From: Vibrio sp. B1FLJ16 | GTDB taxonomy: Bacteria; Pseudomonadota; Gammaproteobacteria; Enterobacterales; Vibrionaceae | Assembly: GCF_905175385.1 (NCBI RefSeq) | Contig: NZ_HG992749.1 | Location: 496,001-560,000 of the forward strand | Length of the DNA: 64,000 nucleotides | Reading direction: 5' to 3' | In this document: piece after piece, positions 37,756 through 46,067 of the stretch | Layout: each line of letters opens with the position of its first letter | How positions within the stretch are numbered: the stretch's first letter is position 1 | Notes under the pieces: model-generated | What the model was told of the DNA's origin: nothing | The model's input: only the letters and a program-made list of their open reading frames with translations | Databases searched by the model: none | Translations under genes and position numbers: made by a program

Positions 37756-38789
37756 TACGGGCATGGATTAGAGTAGGTTGTACCGATCGCCTGAATCTGT
37801 GTCAGTAGTTCATCACTGAGCTGGATATCAATACTGTCGATGTTCGCTTTTAACTGCTCTAAGTTCGTTGCACCGATGATATTAGAAGCAACGAATGGAC
37901 GCTGATTGACAAAGGCGAGTGCCATTTGAGCTGGGTCTAAGCCATGTTCTCTGGCGAGGTTCACATAAGCTTCGGTGGCTTTTACCCCTTGCGGCGTGAA
38001 GTAACGAGCAAAGCGTTCCCACCTAGTGCATCGAGCGCCTTCTGGTTTTGCTCCGTTGAGATACTTACCACTTAAACAGCCGAATGCGAGAGGCGAGTAG
38101 GCCAATAGTTGAACACCTTCATAGTGGCTGATTTCGGACAGACCAACTTCAAAGCTACGGTTAAGCAGGTTATATGGATTTTGTATCGAGACGATACGAG
38201 GCAAGTCATGCTTTTCTGCTAAGCGGAGCAGGGACATCACACCCCACGGCGTTTCATTGGATACACCGATGTAGCGAATTTTACCTGCATTGACCAGTTC
38301 AGTCAGCGCTTCCAGCGTTTCGATTAAAGTGACTTCTTCTTGTTTGTCCGGGTATGGATAATTGAGCTGACCAAAGCAGTTGGTCTGACGCTGTGGCCAA
38401 TGAAGCTGGTAGAGATCTACATAATCCGTTTGGAGCCTTTCAAGGCTTGAATCAATCGCATCGTGAATGTTACGACGATTTAGACTCATGTTTTCACGAA
38501 TATAAGGTAAGGTACGCGGCCCTGCTACTTTTGTTGCCAGAACCACTTTTTCCCGCTTGCCTGATTTTGCTAACCAGTTTCCGATGTATTGCTCGGTCAG
38601 GCCTTGGCTATCAGCATTTGGCGGTACTGGGTACATTTCAGCGGTATCAATAAAATTCACCCCATGGTCAAGGGCAAAATCGAGCTGTTCAAATGCTTCC
38701 TTTTCTGTATTTTGTTCACCAAATGTCATGGTACCGAGACAGATTTTACTGATCTCGAGAGAGGAGTGCGGTAGTTTGGTGTATTGCAT
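37755..38789 (-). CDS. tas: NADP(H)-dependent aldo-keto reductase (Tas)
   Basis: 344 residues, closely matching E. coli Tas (346). AKR fold with the catalytic tetrad visible: Asp and Tyr in FIDTAEMYPVPP, Lys in LATKVAGPR and His in YQLHWPQR. The NADPH-binding C-terminal stretches are LLAYSPLAFGCLSGKYLNG and SNIIGATNLEQLKANIDS. The physiological substrate is unclear. In E. coli it complements tyrosine auxotrophy under starvation. It lies near mutH, as in E. coli. Confidence 0.92.
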   Translation of the reverse strand: MQYTKLPHSSLEISKICLGTMTFGEQNTEKEAFEQLDFALDHGVNFIDTAEMYPVPPNADSQGLTEQYIGNWLAKSGKREKVVLATKVAGPRTLPYIRENMSLNRRNIHDAIDSSLERLQTDYVDLYQLHWPQRQTNCFGQLNYPYPDKQEEVTLIETLEALTELVNAGKIRYIGVSNETPWGVMSLLRLAEKHDLPRIVSIQNPYNLLNRSFEVGLSEISHYEGVQLLAYSPLAFGCLSGKYLNGAKPEGARCTRWERFARYFTPQGVKATEAYVNLAREHGLDPAQMALAFVNQRPFVASNIIGATNLEQLKANIDSIDIQLSDELLTQIQAIGTTYSNPCP

Positions 38790-38934
38790 TTCACTTCCTT
38801 GAGGCTTAATAAGTCATCCCAATATAGGGGATTTTTAGTCTTTCTCGCAAATGATTTGCGTTTAAGTACCTACTGAACTCGAAAGTATGAGATACCGTAA
38901 CTACACTTAGTTCAAGTGGTAAAGGAGGTGAAAC

Positions 38935-39246
38935 ATGCAGAAGCATCAATTAGACATGTGGCTACATGGCCCGCATAAAGACAGTTATAAAATGCCTAAA
39001 GTCTTTGTGATAGGTTGTTCTGATGTCTCTGACTATTTGTTAGCAGTGGAATATAAACACCATTTAGAACCGATCAAAGACGGCGAAGATCCTATTCATT
39101 TTGGATCATTAGATTTGGTGAAAGAAGAGCTGCTCAGGTTAGGGTTTGACAAAGCGTACTTGCGGTTACACAACGCCTATGACGAATTTGGTAATAATGG
39201 TAGAGCCTCGTACTGTGATATTGAGCTGTCACTGATTACACATTAA
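38935..39246 (+). CDS. Conserved hypothetical protein, DUF6482-like
   Basis: 103 residues, one alpha/beta domain, no signal peptide. Pattern: PKVFVIGCSDVSDYLLAVEY in the first half, HFGSLDLVKEELLRLGFDKA in the second, ending near RLHNAYDEFGNN. This is similar to what I remember of DUF6482, but I am not certain. The ribosome binding site is exceptional: AAAGGAGGTGA, an almost full complement of the 16S 3' end, six bases before the ATG, which suggests strong expression. Function unknown. Confidence 0.7.
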   Translation: MQKHQLDMWLHGPHKDSYKMPKVFVIGCSDVSDYLLAVEYKHHLEPIKDGEDPIHFGSLDLVKEELLRLGFDKAYLRLHNAYDEFGNNGRASYCDIELSLITH

Positions 39247-39255
39247 TACCAAGCT

Positions 39256-39389
39256 GAATAAGTAGTTGACCATTCTTGCTGATTAAAGGTGCTGAAAGTT
39301 TACTTATAGAACTTGCAACTAGAGTAATCAGTTGCAACGGTCTATGACTTACTTTGAGTCGGCGAAATAATTTGGCCAACTACTTATTC
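39256..39389. repeat. Candidate MITE-like inverted repeat element
   Basis: GAATAAGTAGTTGACC (39256-39271) and GGCCAACTACTTATTC (39374-39389) form a 16-bp terminal inverted repeat with one mismatch around 102 bases of AT-rich sequence with no ORF. It sits between the convergent DUF6482-like gene and mutH. Target-site duplications are not evident. Confidence 0.55.
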
Positions 39390-39447
39390 ATATAGATGTA
39401 ACTCTTTGATAAAGAGCACTATTCAGATCGTGCATTAATGTAGTGGT

Positions 39448-40098
39448 TTAATAAGATCTGTTCAGTAAACTGTGTTCTGAGGTAGAAGCCTCTGGGCAGG
39501 GTTTTGATTGGCTTACCATTGAGCTGTAAGCTTCAGTCTGAGCTTTTGCGTTGGCCGCTTTTGGTCGAAGATGGAGTGCTTCTCCGTGTCTGGCTGATAT
39601 TTGATCAAACTTACCGAGTACGATCATCTCCATTAACTCTTCCCAGTCATTACGCAAAGTACGCTCTTCTTCTGCATTCGGCGACCAGATAAGCGGGCTG
39701 CCGACGCGGCGCTCTGCAAGGGGGATCTCCCGCTCACCTTCAACGGGTACCCAAAGAACGCGGGAGAGTTTATTGCGCACATGACTCGTTTCCCATGTCA
39801 GACCCTGCACACCGGTTAAAGGAGCCACGCAGACAAACGTCGTCTCTAGTGGTCGGCCGGAATATCCAATTGGAATGCTTTTTAGTTCGATCCCCAGTTT
39901 AGAAAAGTCCTGCTGAGGTTTGCTCCCCGCAGGCGCACCTAGGTGCCACTCTAATAGTTGACCCACCCAGCCTTTATCTCTCTTCAAATTTTCAGGAACG
40001 ATCATGCCTGCTTCTTCTGCGAGTTCGGCAAAGCTAAGACCGGCAATATCGTGAGCACGTTCCATAAGCTCAGCTTCTGTCTGTGGTTCTGGTTTCAT
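39448..40098 (-). CDS. mutH: DNA mismatch repair endonuclease MutH, C-terminus altered by an apparent frameshift
   Basis: MutH nicks the unmethylated strand at hemimethylated GATC sites when activated by MutL. The start at 40098 ([20 protein letters not shown]) matches the family. The catalytic region is intact: [34 protein letters not shown] with the D-x(n)-ExK metal site, and [14 protein letters not shown]. After [18 protein letters not shown] the frame diverges into [12 protein letters not shown] and ends at 216 residues. One more A at 39519-39520 (minus strand TCAATGG to TCAAATGG) would restore [20 protein letters not shown] and a stop at 39419, giving 226 residues, the normal length. The lost part includes the conserved LPRGFYL segment. 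The true gene would span 39419-40098. Confidence 0.88.
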   Translation of the reverse strand: MKPEPQTEAELMERAHDIAGLSFAELAEEAGMIVPENLKRDKGWVGQLLEWHLGAPAGSKPQQDFSKLGIELKSIPIGYSGRPLETTFVCVAPLTGVQGLTWETSHVRNKLSRVLWVPVEGEREIPLAERRVGSPLIWSPNAEEERTLRNDWEELMEMIVLGKFDQISARHGEALHLRPKAANAKAQTEAYSSMVSQSKPCPEASTSEHSLLNRSY

Positions 40099-40160
40099 AA
40101 TGATCGACTGACAATTCAAAACACCTAGTCTATCAAATTCCGACAAAATTCACTGTTTAA

Positions 40161-40706
40161 GATCTCTTCAACACGGATTAAGAATGATCAATGAGCAACT
40201 TATCCACAGGTAGCCAAGGAATAATTCGGATCTCAATCAGGGCTGGATGAATTAACAGGGGTTTTAGATTGTATTTAAGCTTGATTTTATTGTGATGTCG
40301 TGAAGGTATCCGACCTTGGTGTGGATAATTTAAGTGTTGATGGATCTTTGACCGATCTGTTTGTGATGAAAAGATCATCAGTTTATTTGAGATCGTTTTT
40401 TTATCGATTTTAGGAAAATGTTATTATTTATCAATATATTAACTCTTTTGTCATTGTTTGGGGATCAAAAAAGTTGAAAACGTTTTGAGTGAAAATATCT
40501 GTTGATATCGAATTCTTCACAAAGTTATTCACAGAAAAGGTGAATAAATGTGGTCAATGTCTCACTCTAATGTTGATAACCTATTTTTAGGTTAAAAGTT
40601 ATCCAATGTTACTGGAAAAGTAATAAATCTTGCTCATATCACATCAGTAAGTTTGCTAGTAATGGGGATATGTGGAAAAATCACGGTAATAAAAAATTAT
40701 TCATAG
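40161..40706. other. DnaA-box/GATC cluster between mutH and rppH (candidate DARS2-type element)
   Basis: No ORF in this AT-rich interval of about 620 bases (40099-40716). Consensus DnaA boxes TTATNCACA: 40200-40208 (TTATCCACA, plus), 40320-40328 (TTATCCACA, minus) and 40525-40533 (TTATTCACA, plus). Near-matches: 40513-40521 (TTCTTCACA), 40671-40679 (TTTTCCACA on minus) and 40698-40706 (TTATTCATA). Eight GATC sites lie within 40161-40466. A consensus IHF site is at 40429-40441. In E. coli the DnaA-reactivating sequence DARS2 lies, as I recall, in the mutH-rppH (ygdP) gap and needs IHF and Fis. The synteny and site content fit a functional equivalent; the exact core arrangement is not established. 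Confidence 0.6.
40429..40441 (+). promoter_or_regulatory. Consensus IHF-binding site
   Basis: TATCAATATATTA fits WATCAANNNNTTR at every position. It lies inside the DnaA-box cluster between mutH and rppH. Confidence 0.6.
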
Positions 40707-40716
40707 AGGTTAGCCG

Positions 40717-41238
40717 GTGATAGATGGCGATGGTTACCGACTGAATGTTGGTATTGTGATTTGTAATAACCATGGTCAGGTCTTCTGGGCTAAACGATAC
40801 GGGCAACACTCATGGCAATTTCCACAAGGTGGAATTGACGAAGGTGAAACACCTGAACAAGCGATGTTCAGGGAGTTATATGAAGAAGTCGGTTTAACGA
40901 AAAAAGACGTTAAGATCATTGCAACAAGTCGTCATTGGTTAAGATATAAACTACCAAAGCGATTGGTGCGTTGGGACTCCAAGCCTGTTTGTATCGGCCA
41001 AAAACAGAAATGGTTTCTGTTGCGATTGGAATGCGATGAGTCTCGCATCGATATGCAACGTGGGAAATCCCCTGAATTTGATGGTTGGCGTTGGGTAAGT
41101 TACTGGTACCCAGTTAGGCAAGTGGTTTCTTTCAAGCGCGACGTTTACCGTCGGGCGATGAAAGAGTTTGCTTCTTTAGCCATGCCTTTTCGAGAAAGAA
41201 AAACGAAAGGGAAAAGAAAAAAGCAACGTAGAGGATAG
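40717..41238 (+). CDS. rppH: RNA pyrophosphohydrolase RppH
   Basis: Nudix hydrolase that removes pyrophosphate from the 5' end of transcripts and triggers RNase E decay. 173 residues starting at GTG 40717 ([17 protein letters not shown]) with AGAGG upstream. The Nudix box is complete: [20 protein letters not shown] followed by VGL. FPQGGI and the [14 protein letters not shown] segment are typical, and the tail is very basic ([13 protein letters not shown]). It is divergent from mutH and starts the rppH-ptsP-tauE-lgt-thyA operon; ptsP begins two bases after its stop. Confidence 0.96.
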   Translation: MIDGDGYRLNVGIVICNNHGQVFWAKRYGQHSWQFPQGGIDEGETPEQAMFRELYEEVGLTKKDVKIIATSRHWLRYKLPKRLVRWDSKPVCIGQKQKWFLLRLECDESRIDMQRGKSPEFDGWRWVSYWYPVRQVVSFKRDVYRRAMKEFASLAMPFRERKTKGKRKKQRRG

Positions 41239-41240
41239 TT

Positions 41241-43487
41241 ATGCTCAGCCAGCTAAGGGAAATAGTAGAAAAAGTCTCCAGAGTCGACGATGTCCATTTG
41301 GCGCTCGATATATTGGTTAAAGAGACTTGTGCTGCCCTTAGAACAGAGTGTTGTACGATCTATCTTGCTAACGAAGAAATGCAGCGCCTTGAGTTAATGG
41401 CGACTCAAGGTCTGACTTTTGAAGGGGATAGTATCCATATCAACTTCAATGAAGGCTTAGTGGGCTTGGTTAAACGCAGTGCAGAGCCGCTTAATCTTGC
41501 TGAAGCCTCAAAACATCCCGAATACAAGTTCTTTCCTCAACTCGGCGAACAAGTTTTTCACTCTTTTCTCGCTACTCCGATTATTCACCGCAAACAAGTC
41601 CTGGGCGTGTTGGTTATTCAGCAAAAAACACCGCGCTTGTTCAGTGAAATGGAAGAGTCATTTCTGGTTACTCTATCAGCACAGTTAGCGGTGTTGATTG
41701 CCCATGCGCAGAATCTTGGGCACTGGCAACTGGCGTCAAAGCCAACCCTTCTCAAAGGATTACCTGCATCTACTGGTGTGGCTATCGGCGAGTTTTGGTT
41801 CGATAACACACAGCCTAGTTTATCCGATGTATTTCCTGCTTCGACATTAGACATTGAGCGCGAGTATGAACTCCTGCTGGTGGCGATTGAGCGGGCATTA
41901 AATGATTTTCGCCGGATGCGTAAAAAGCTGGATAGTGAAATCAATAAAGACGCGTTAGCTATTTTTGATCTTTTCACTCACTTGCTGAACGATCCTATGC
42001 TGCGCGGGGATCTGAAAAAACAAATAGAGAAAGGTGACAGAGCGGACTGGGCTCTGCGTCAGGTTGTTGAATCGTATTCAAACCGGTTTGCGCGAATGTC
42101 AGATGTCTACATGCGTGAGCGTGCGCAGGATATCAGAGAGCTGGGACAAAGGCTGCTCTATTTCTTACACAACAGTGAACAAGAAAACGCCGCGATAGAT
42201 CGTCCGGTGATTATGGTGGCGAACGAGCTGACCGCGACCTTATTGGCTTCCATCCCTAAAAAGTTTCTGTTGGCGGTGGTCTCCCTAGAAGGTGGGGTAA
42301 ACTCCCATGCAGCGATTTTATCTAGAGCGCTGGGTGTGCCTGCAATTATGGGAGCAAACCTCAATACTGAAGTTATCAATGGCAAGACTGGTATCGTTGA
42401 TGGCTATACAGGGGAGATCTTCCTTGAGCCTAACCGTCAGCTGTTGCGTGAGTACCGCAGTTTAGTCAGTGAAGAATCTGAACTGGCTGCGATGGTGAAC
42501 AAAGATCTCGCACTTCCTGCTATCACCCAGGACAACCATCAGGTTGAAGTCATGCTCAATGCTGGCCTGAGTGCCGATAGCAATATCGCAATTAATACTG
42601 GTGTTGATGGGGTGGGTTTGTACCGGACTGAAATTGCTTTTTTACTTCAGCATCACTTTCCTTCCGAAGATGAGCAGTATCATCAGTACCAAGCGATACT
42701 GAACAGTTATTCAAACCAACGCGTCGTCATGCGTACACTGGATATTGGTGGTGACAAGCCGCTGCCGTATCTGCCGATTGATGAAGATAATCCATTTTTG
42801 GGGTGGCGAGGGATCCGTTTTACCCTGGATCACCCAGATATCTTTTTAATCCAGCTGCGCGCAATGTTAAGAGCGAGTGCAGAGAGTGGTAACTTAAGTA
42901 TTTTGCTGCCAATGATCTCCGGTGTGAAAGAGCTGGATGATGCGATGACGCTGATCAATCAGGCTTACAGCGAGGCGGTATTAATCGATGACCGCATTAA
43001 GGTGCCGAAAGTCGGGGTCATGATCGAAGTACCTTCCATGGTATATTTACTGCCTACCATTGCTCATCGTGTTGACTTTGTTTCGGTTGGTACCAATGAC
43101 TTAACCCAGTATCTATTGGCGGTAGACCGGAACAATTCTCGTGTTTCAGATGTCTATGAGTCAATGCATCCGGCTGTCTTACTGGCACTGAAGCAAATTC
43201 ATGATGTGTGTAAACAATATCAGGTACCTGTCTGTATTTGTGGAGAACTAGCCGGAGATCCGTTTGGTTCACTATTATTACTGGGCCTGGGATATACCTG
43301 TTTGAGTATGAACACGTCTAACGTGGCTAAGGTGAAGTATTTGATTCGTCACAGCCAGCAACAAGAACTAAAAAAATTAGCGGAACAAGCGATGACACTT
43401 TCATACGGACAGGAAATCCATCAGATGATGCATGATTTCTTTATCCAACAAGGATTTGCTGGCTTTATCCGGGCAGGTAAGAAGTAG
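41241..43487 (+). CDS. ptsP: Phosphoenolpyruvate-protein phosphotransferase PtsP (EI-Ntr)
   Basis: Enzyme I of the nitrogen PTS, which phosphorylates NPr with PEP. 748 residues, same length as in E. coli. An N-terminal GAF domain (about 1-165, LVGLVKRSAEPLNL, FLATPIIHRKQVLGVLVIQ), the PEP-utiliser N domain, the phospho-His domain with His356 (GGVNSHAAILSRALGVP), and the C-terminal TIM barrel (GLYRTEIAFL, RTLDIGGDKPLPYLP, SVGTNDLTQYLLAVDRNN, CGELAGDP) are all present. It is tightly packed after rppH. Confidence 0.96.
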   Translation: MLSQLREIVEKVSRVDDVHLALDILVKETCAALRTECCTIYLANEEMQRLELMATQGLTFEGDSIHINFNEGLVGLVKRSAEPLNLAEASKHPEYKFFPQLGEQVFHSFLATPIIHRKQVLGVLVIQQKTPRLFSEMEESFLVTLSAQLAVLIAHAQNLGHWQLASKPTLLKGLPASTGVAIGEFWFDNTQPSLSDVFPASTLDIEREYELLLVAIERALNDFRRMRKKLDSEINKDALAIFDLFTHLLNDPMLRGDLKKQIEKGDRADWALRQVVESYSNRFARMSDVYMRERAQDIRELGQRLLYFLHNSEQENAAIDRPVIMVANELTATLLASIPKKFLLAVVSLEGGVNSHAAILSRALGVPAIMGANLNTEVINGKTGIVDGYTGEIFLEPNRQLLREYRSLVSEESELAAMVNKDLALPAITQDNHQVEVMLNAGLSADSNIAINTGVDGVGLYRTEIAFLLQHHFPSEDEQYHQYQAILNSYSNQRVVMRTLDIGGDKPLPYLPIDEDNPFLGWRGIRFTLDHPDIFLIQLRAMLRASAESGNLSILLPMISGVKELDDAMTLINQAYSEAVLIDDRIKVPKVGVMIEVPSMVYLLPTIAHRVDFVSVGTNDLTQYLLAVDRNNSRVSDVYESMHPAVLLALKQIHDVCKQYQVPVCICGELAGDPFGSLLLLGLGYTCLSMNTSNVAKVKYLIRHSQQQELKKLAEQAMTLSYGQEIHQMMHDFFIQQGFAGFIRAGKK

Positions 43488-43493
43488 GTAGTC

Positions 43494-44285
43494 GTGACAG
43501 TCCTTTTATTTCTGTTATTGCTTGCATTAGGTGCATTTGTTGGCCTGATGGCGGGCTTACTCGGTATCGGTGGCGGACTCATTGTCGTTCCCGCATTGTT
43601 ATATATTCTCCCTCTTGCCGGAATCGAACCGGAAATCAGCATGCACATGGCGTTAGCTACCTCATTGGCGAGCATCATCATTACCTCGGGTTCTTCTGCG
43701 ATGCATCATCTCAGACTGGGTAATGTCGATATGTTTGTGCTTAAATGGCTGATGCCGGGAGTCGTGGTAGGTGGTTTTGTGGGAGCCAGTTTGGCTGAAC
43801 TGATTCCTACGCATTACCTGCCGAAAGTCTTTGGTGTGATTGTTCTCCTGCTCTCTGTACAGATGTTCCGTTCAATTAAAGCGCGAAAGACCAAGCCGAT
43901 GCCAAGCAGCCCGGTGACAATGATGTGTGGTGCGGGAATTGGTGTGGTATCCAGTCTTGCCGGTATTGGTGGTGGCTCGCTGTCCGTCCCTTTCCTTAAT
44001 AGACATGGCATTGAAATGCGAAAAGCAGTAGGCTCCTCCTCGGTTTGCGGCTGTGTGATCGCTGTTTCAGGGATGCTCGGTTTTATCTTACATGGCTATC
44101 AGGCAGAAAATTTACCACCGTACAGTGTCGGGTACGTTTATCTTCCTGCTCTGCTTGCGATTGCTATGACTTCAATGCTGACGACCAAGTTTGGTGCTAG
44201 ATTAGCGGTCAAACTGCCAACAACCGTCCTTAAAAAAGTCTTTTCAGCATTTTTGATTTTTGTGGCTGCAACAATGCTGCTGTAA
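43494..44285 (+). CDS. TauE/SafE family permease (YfcA-like)
   Basis: 263-residue inner-membrane protein with about eight hydrophobic segments and two copies of the family's glycine-rich motif: GLMAGLLGIGGGLIVVPALL near the start and SLAGIGGGSLSVPFLNRHG in the second half. Family members export or import sulfite, sulfoacetate or related anions; the substrate here is unknown. It starts at GTG 43494, seven bases after the ptsP stop, with AGG in front. It sits between ptsP and lgt, an insertion relative to E. coli. Confidence 0.88.
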   Translation: MTVLLFLLLLALGAFVGLMAGLLGIGGGLIVVPALLYILPLAGIEPEISMHMALATSLASIIITSGSSAMHHLRLGNVDMFVLKWLMPGVVVGGFVGASLAELIPTHYLPKVFGVIVLLLSVQMFRSIKARKTKPMPSSPVTMMCGAGIGVVSSLAGIGGGSLSVPFLNRHGIEMRKAVGSSSVCGCVIAVSGMLGFILHGYQAENLPPYSVGYVYLPALLAIAMTSMLTTKFGARLAVKLPTTVLKKVFSAFLIFVAATMLL

Positions 44286-44320
44286 TCTCCATCCATCTGT
44301 AATTAAGAAGAGAATGATTT

Positions 44321-45142
44321 ATGTCTCAGGGATACATTGAATTTCCCAATATCGATCCGGTTTTGATTTCGATTGGCCCGGTTTCTATTCGCTGGTACGG
44401 CCTGATGTACCTGGTCGGTTTTATATTTGCCTTATGGCTGGCAAACCGACGTGCAGACAAACCGGGTAGTGGCTGGACTCGGGAGCAAGTGTCAGACCTA
44501 TTGTTTGCCGGTTTCCTTGGTGTTGTCATCGGAGGACGAGTTGGTTATGTGCTGTTCTACAACTTTGAGTTGTTCTTAGCCGATCCTTTGTATCTTTTTA
44601 AAGTGTGGACAGGTGGAATGTCATTCCACGGTGGCTTACTGGGCGTAATCACTGCCATGTTCTGGTACGCACGCAAAAACGGCCGTACTTTCTTTGGTGT
44701 AGCGGACTTTATTGCACCACTTGTTCCTTTTGGCTTAGGCATGGGGCGTTTGGGTAACTTCATGAACAGTGAGCTTTGGGGACGAGTGACGGACGTACCC
44801 TGGGCGATTGTGTTCCCGAATGGCGGCCCTTTACCTCGTCACCCTTCTCAGTTGTATGAGATGGCACTGGAAGGTGTCGTATTGTTCTTTATCTTAAACT
44901 GGTTCATTAAAAAGCCGCGTCCGCTTGGTTCGGTGTCAGGGCTATTTTTAGCCGGATATGGTACATTCCGTTTCCTTGTCGAGTATGTACGTGAGCCCGA
45001 TGCGCATTTAGGTTTATTTGGCGGCTTTATATCTATGGGGCAAATTTTGTCACTGCCTATGGTTATTATCGGTATTCTGATGATGGTTTGGGCATACAAG
45101 CGCGGTCGCTACAAAGACGAATTACCACAACAGACGAAGTAA
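44321..45142 (+). CDS. lgt: Prolipoprotein diacylglyceryl transferase
   Basis: Transfers diacylglycerol from phosphatidylglycerol to the lipobox Cys, first step of lipoprotein maturation. 273 residues, seven membrane segments. Motifs: [34 protein letters not shown] (essential His), and the Lgt signature [14 protein letters not shown]. It is followed by thyA after nine bases, the common lgt-thyA pair. The later step, LspA, is encoded at 56.7 kb. Confidence 0.96.
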   Translation: MSQGYIEFPNIDPVLISIGPVSIRWYGLMYLVGFIFALWLANRRADKPGSGWTREQVSDLLFAGFLGVVIGGRVGYVLFYNFELFLADPLYLFKVWTGGMSFHGGLLGVITAMFWYARKNGRTFFGVADFIAPLVPFGLGMGRLGNFMNSELWGRVTDVPWAIVFPNGGPLPRHPSQLYEMALEGVVLFFILNWFIKKPRPLGSVSGLFLAGYGTFRFLVEYVREPDAHLGLFGGFISMGQILSLPMVIIGILMMVWAYKRGRYKDELPQQTK

Positions 45143-45151
45143 GGAATTGGT

Positions 45152-46003
45152 GTGAAACAGTATTTAGATTTGTGTCGACGAATCGTTGAACAGGGTGAGT
45201 GGATTGAAAATGAGCGTACAGGTAAGCGTTGTCTGACGGTTATCAATGCTGATTTAACTTACGATGTTGCGAACAATCAATTCCCGCTTGTTACTACACG
45301 TAAGAGTTTCTGGAAAGCAGCCGTCGCGGAGCTATTAGGGTACATTCGTGGCTACGATAACGCGGAAGATTTTCGCAAGTTGGGTACTAAAACCTGGGAT
45401 GCGAATGCCAACCAGAATGACGCCTGGCTGAATAACCCTTACCGCAAAGGGGAAGACGACATGGGGCGTGTCTACGGGGTTCAGGGGAGAGCCTGGGCTA
45501 AGCCGGATGGCGGCCACATCGATCAGCTGCGCAAGATCGTTGATGACTTAAGCCGTGGTGTCGACGATCGTGGTGAGATCTTGAACTTCTACAACCCGGG
45601 TGAATTTCATATGGGCTGTTTACGTCCTTGCATGTACAGCCACCATTTCTCGCTCTTGGGTGATACCCTGTACCTCAACAGCACTCAGCGTTCCTGTGAT
45701 GTACCTCTTGGTCTGAACTTCAATATGGTTCAGGTGTATGTTTTCTTGGCGATCATGGCTCAGATTACGGGTAAGAAACCGGGGCAGGCGTACCACAAGA
45801 TTGTCAATGCACACATCTATGAAGACCAGCTTGAGCTGATGCGTGACGTGCAACTTAAACGTGAACCGCTAAATGCGCCAACTTTCCATATCAACCCTGA
45901 GATCAAATCCCTGGAAGATCTGGAGACTTGGGTAACGTTGGACGATTTCTGGGTGGAAGGTTACGAGTACCACGACGCAATTCGTTATCCATTCTCTGTA
46001 TAG
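45152..46003 (+). CDS. thyA: Thymidylate synthase
   Basis: Methylates dUMP to dTMP with methylene-tetrahydrofolate. 283 residues starting at GTG 45152, with AAGGAA upstream. The catalytic Cys is in [13 protein letters not shown], followed by the dUMP-binding [19 protein letters not shown] and the folate/dUMP motif [15 protein letters not shown]. The C-terminus is YPFSV. The motif spelling differs from E. coli ThyA (longer, divergent form common in vibrios), but all key elements are present. Confidence 0.95.
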   Translation: MKQYLDLCRRIVEQGEWIENERTGKRCLTVINADLTYDVANNQFPLVTTRKSFWKAAVAELLGYIRGYDNAEDFRKLGTKTWDANANQNDAWLNNPYRKGEDDMGRVYGVQGRAWAKPDGGHIDQLRKIVDDLSRGVDDRGEILNFYNPGEFHMGCLRPCMYSHHFSLLGDTLYLNSTQRSCDVPLGLNFNMVQVYVFLAIMAQITGKKPGQAYHKIVNAHIYEDQLELMRDVQLKREPLNAPTFHINPEIKSLEDLETWVTLDDFWVEGYEYHDAIRYPFSV

Positions 46004-46026
46004 TCAGGCTTGGTCGTCATGATATG

Positions 46027-46056
46027 AAAAAAGCTCCATATGGAGCTTTTTTTTTT
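46027..46056. terminator. Terminator after thyA
   Basis: Perfect palindrome with arms AAAAAAGCTCCAT (46027-46039) and ATGGAGCTTTTTT (46040-46052), with T continuing to 46056. It lies between the converging thyA and QEGLA genes and can act on both strands. Confidence 0.88.
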
Positions 46057-46067
46057 GCTTTTGGGAA

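Noticed and set aside
40099..40716. Chromosomal origin of replication (oriC)
   Set aside because: DnaA boxes and GATC sites are present, but Vibrio oriC I lies by mnmG/mioC-type genes and needs a denser box array with AT-rich 13-mers; the mutH-rppH synteny fits a DARS2-type site better.
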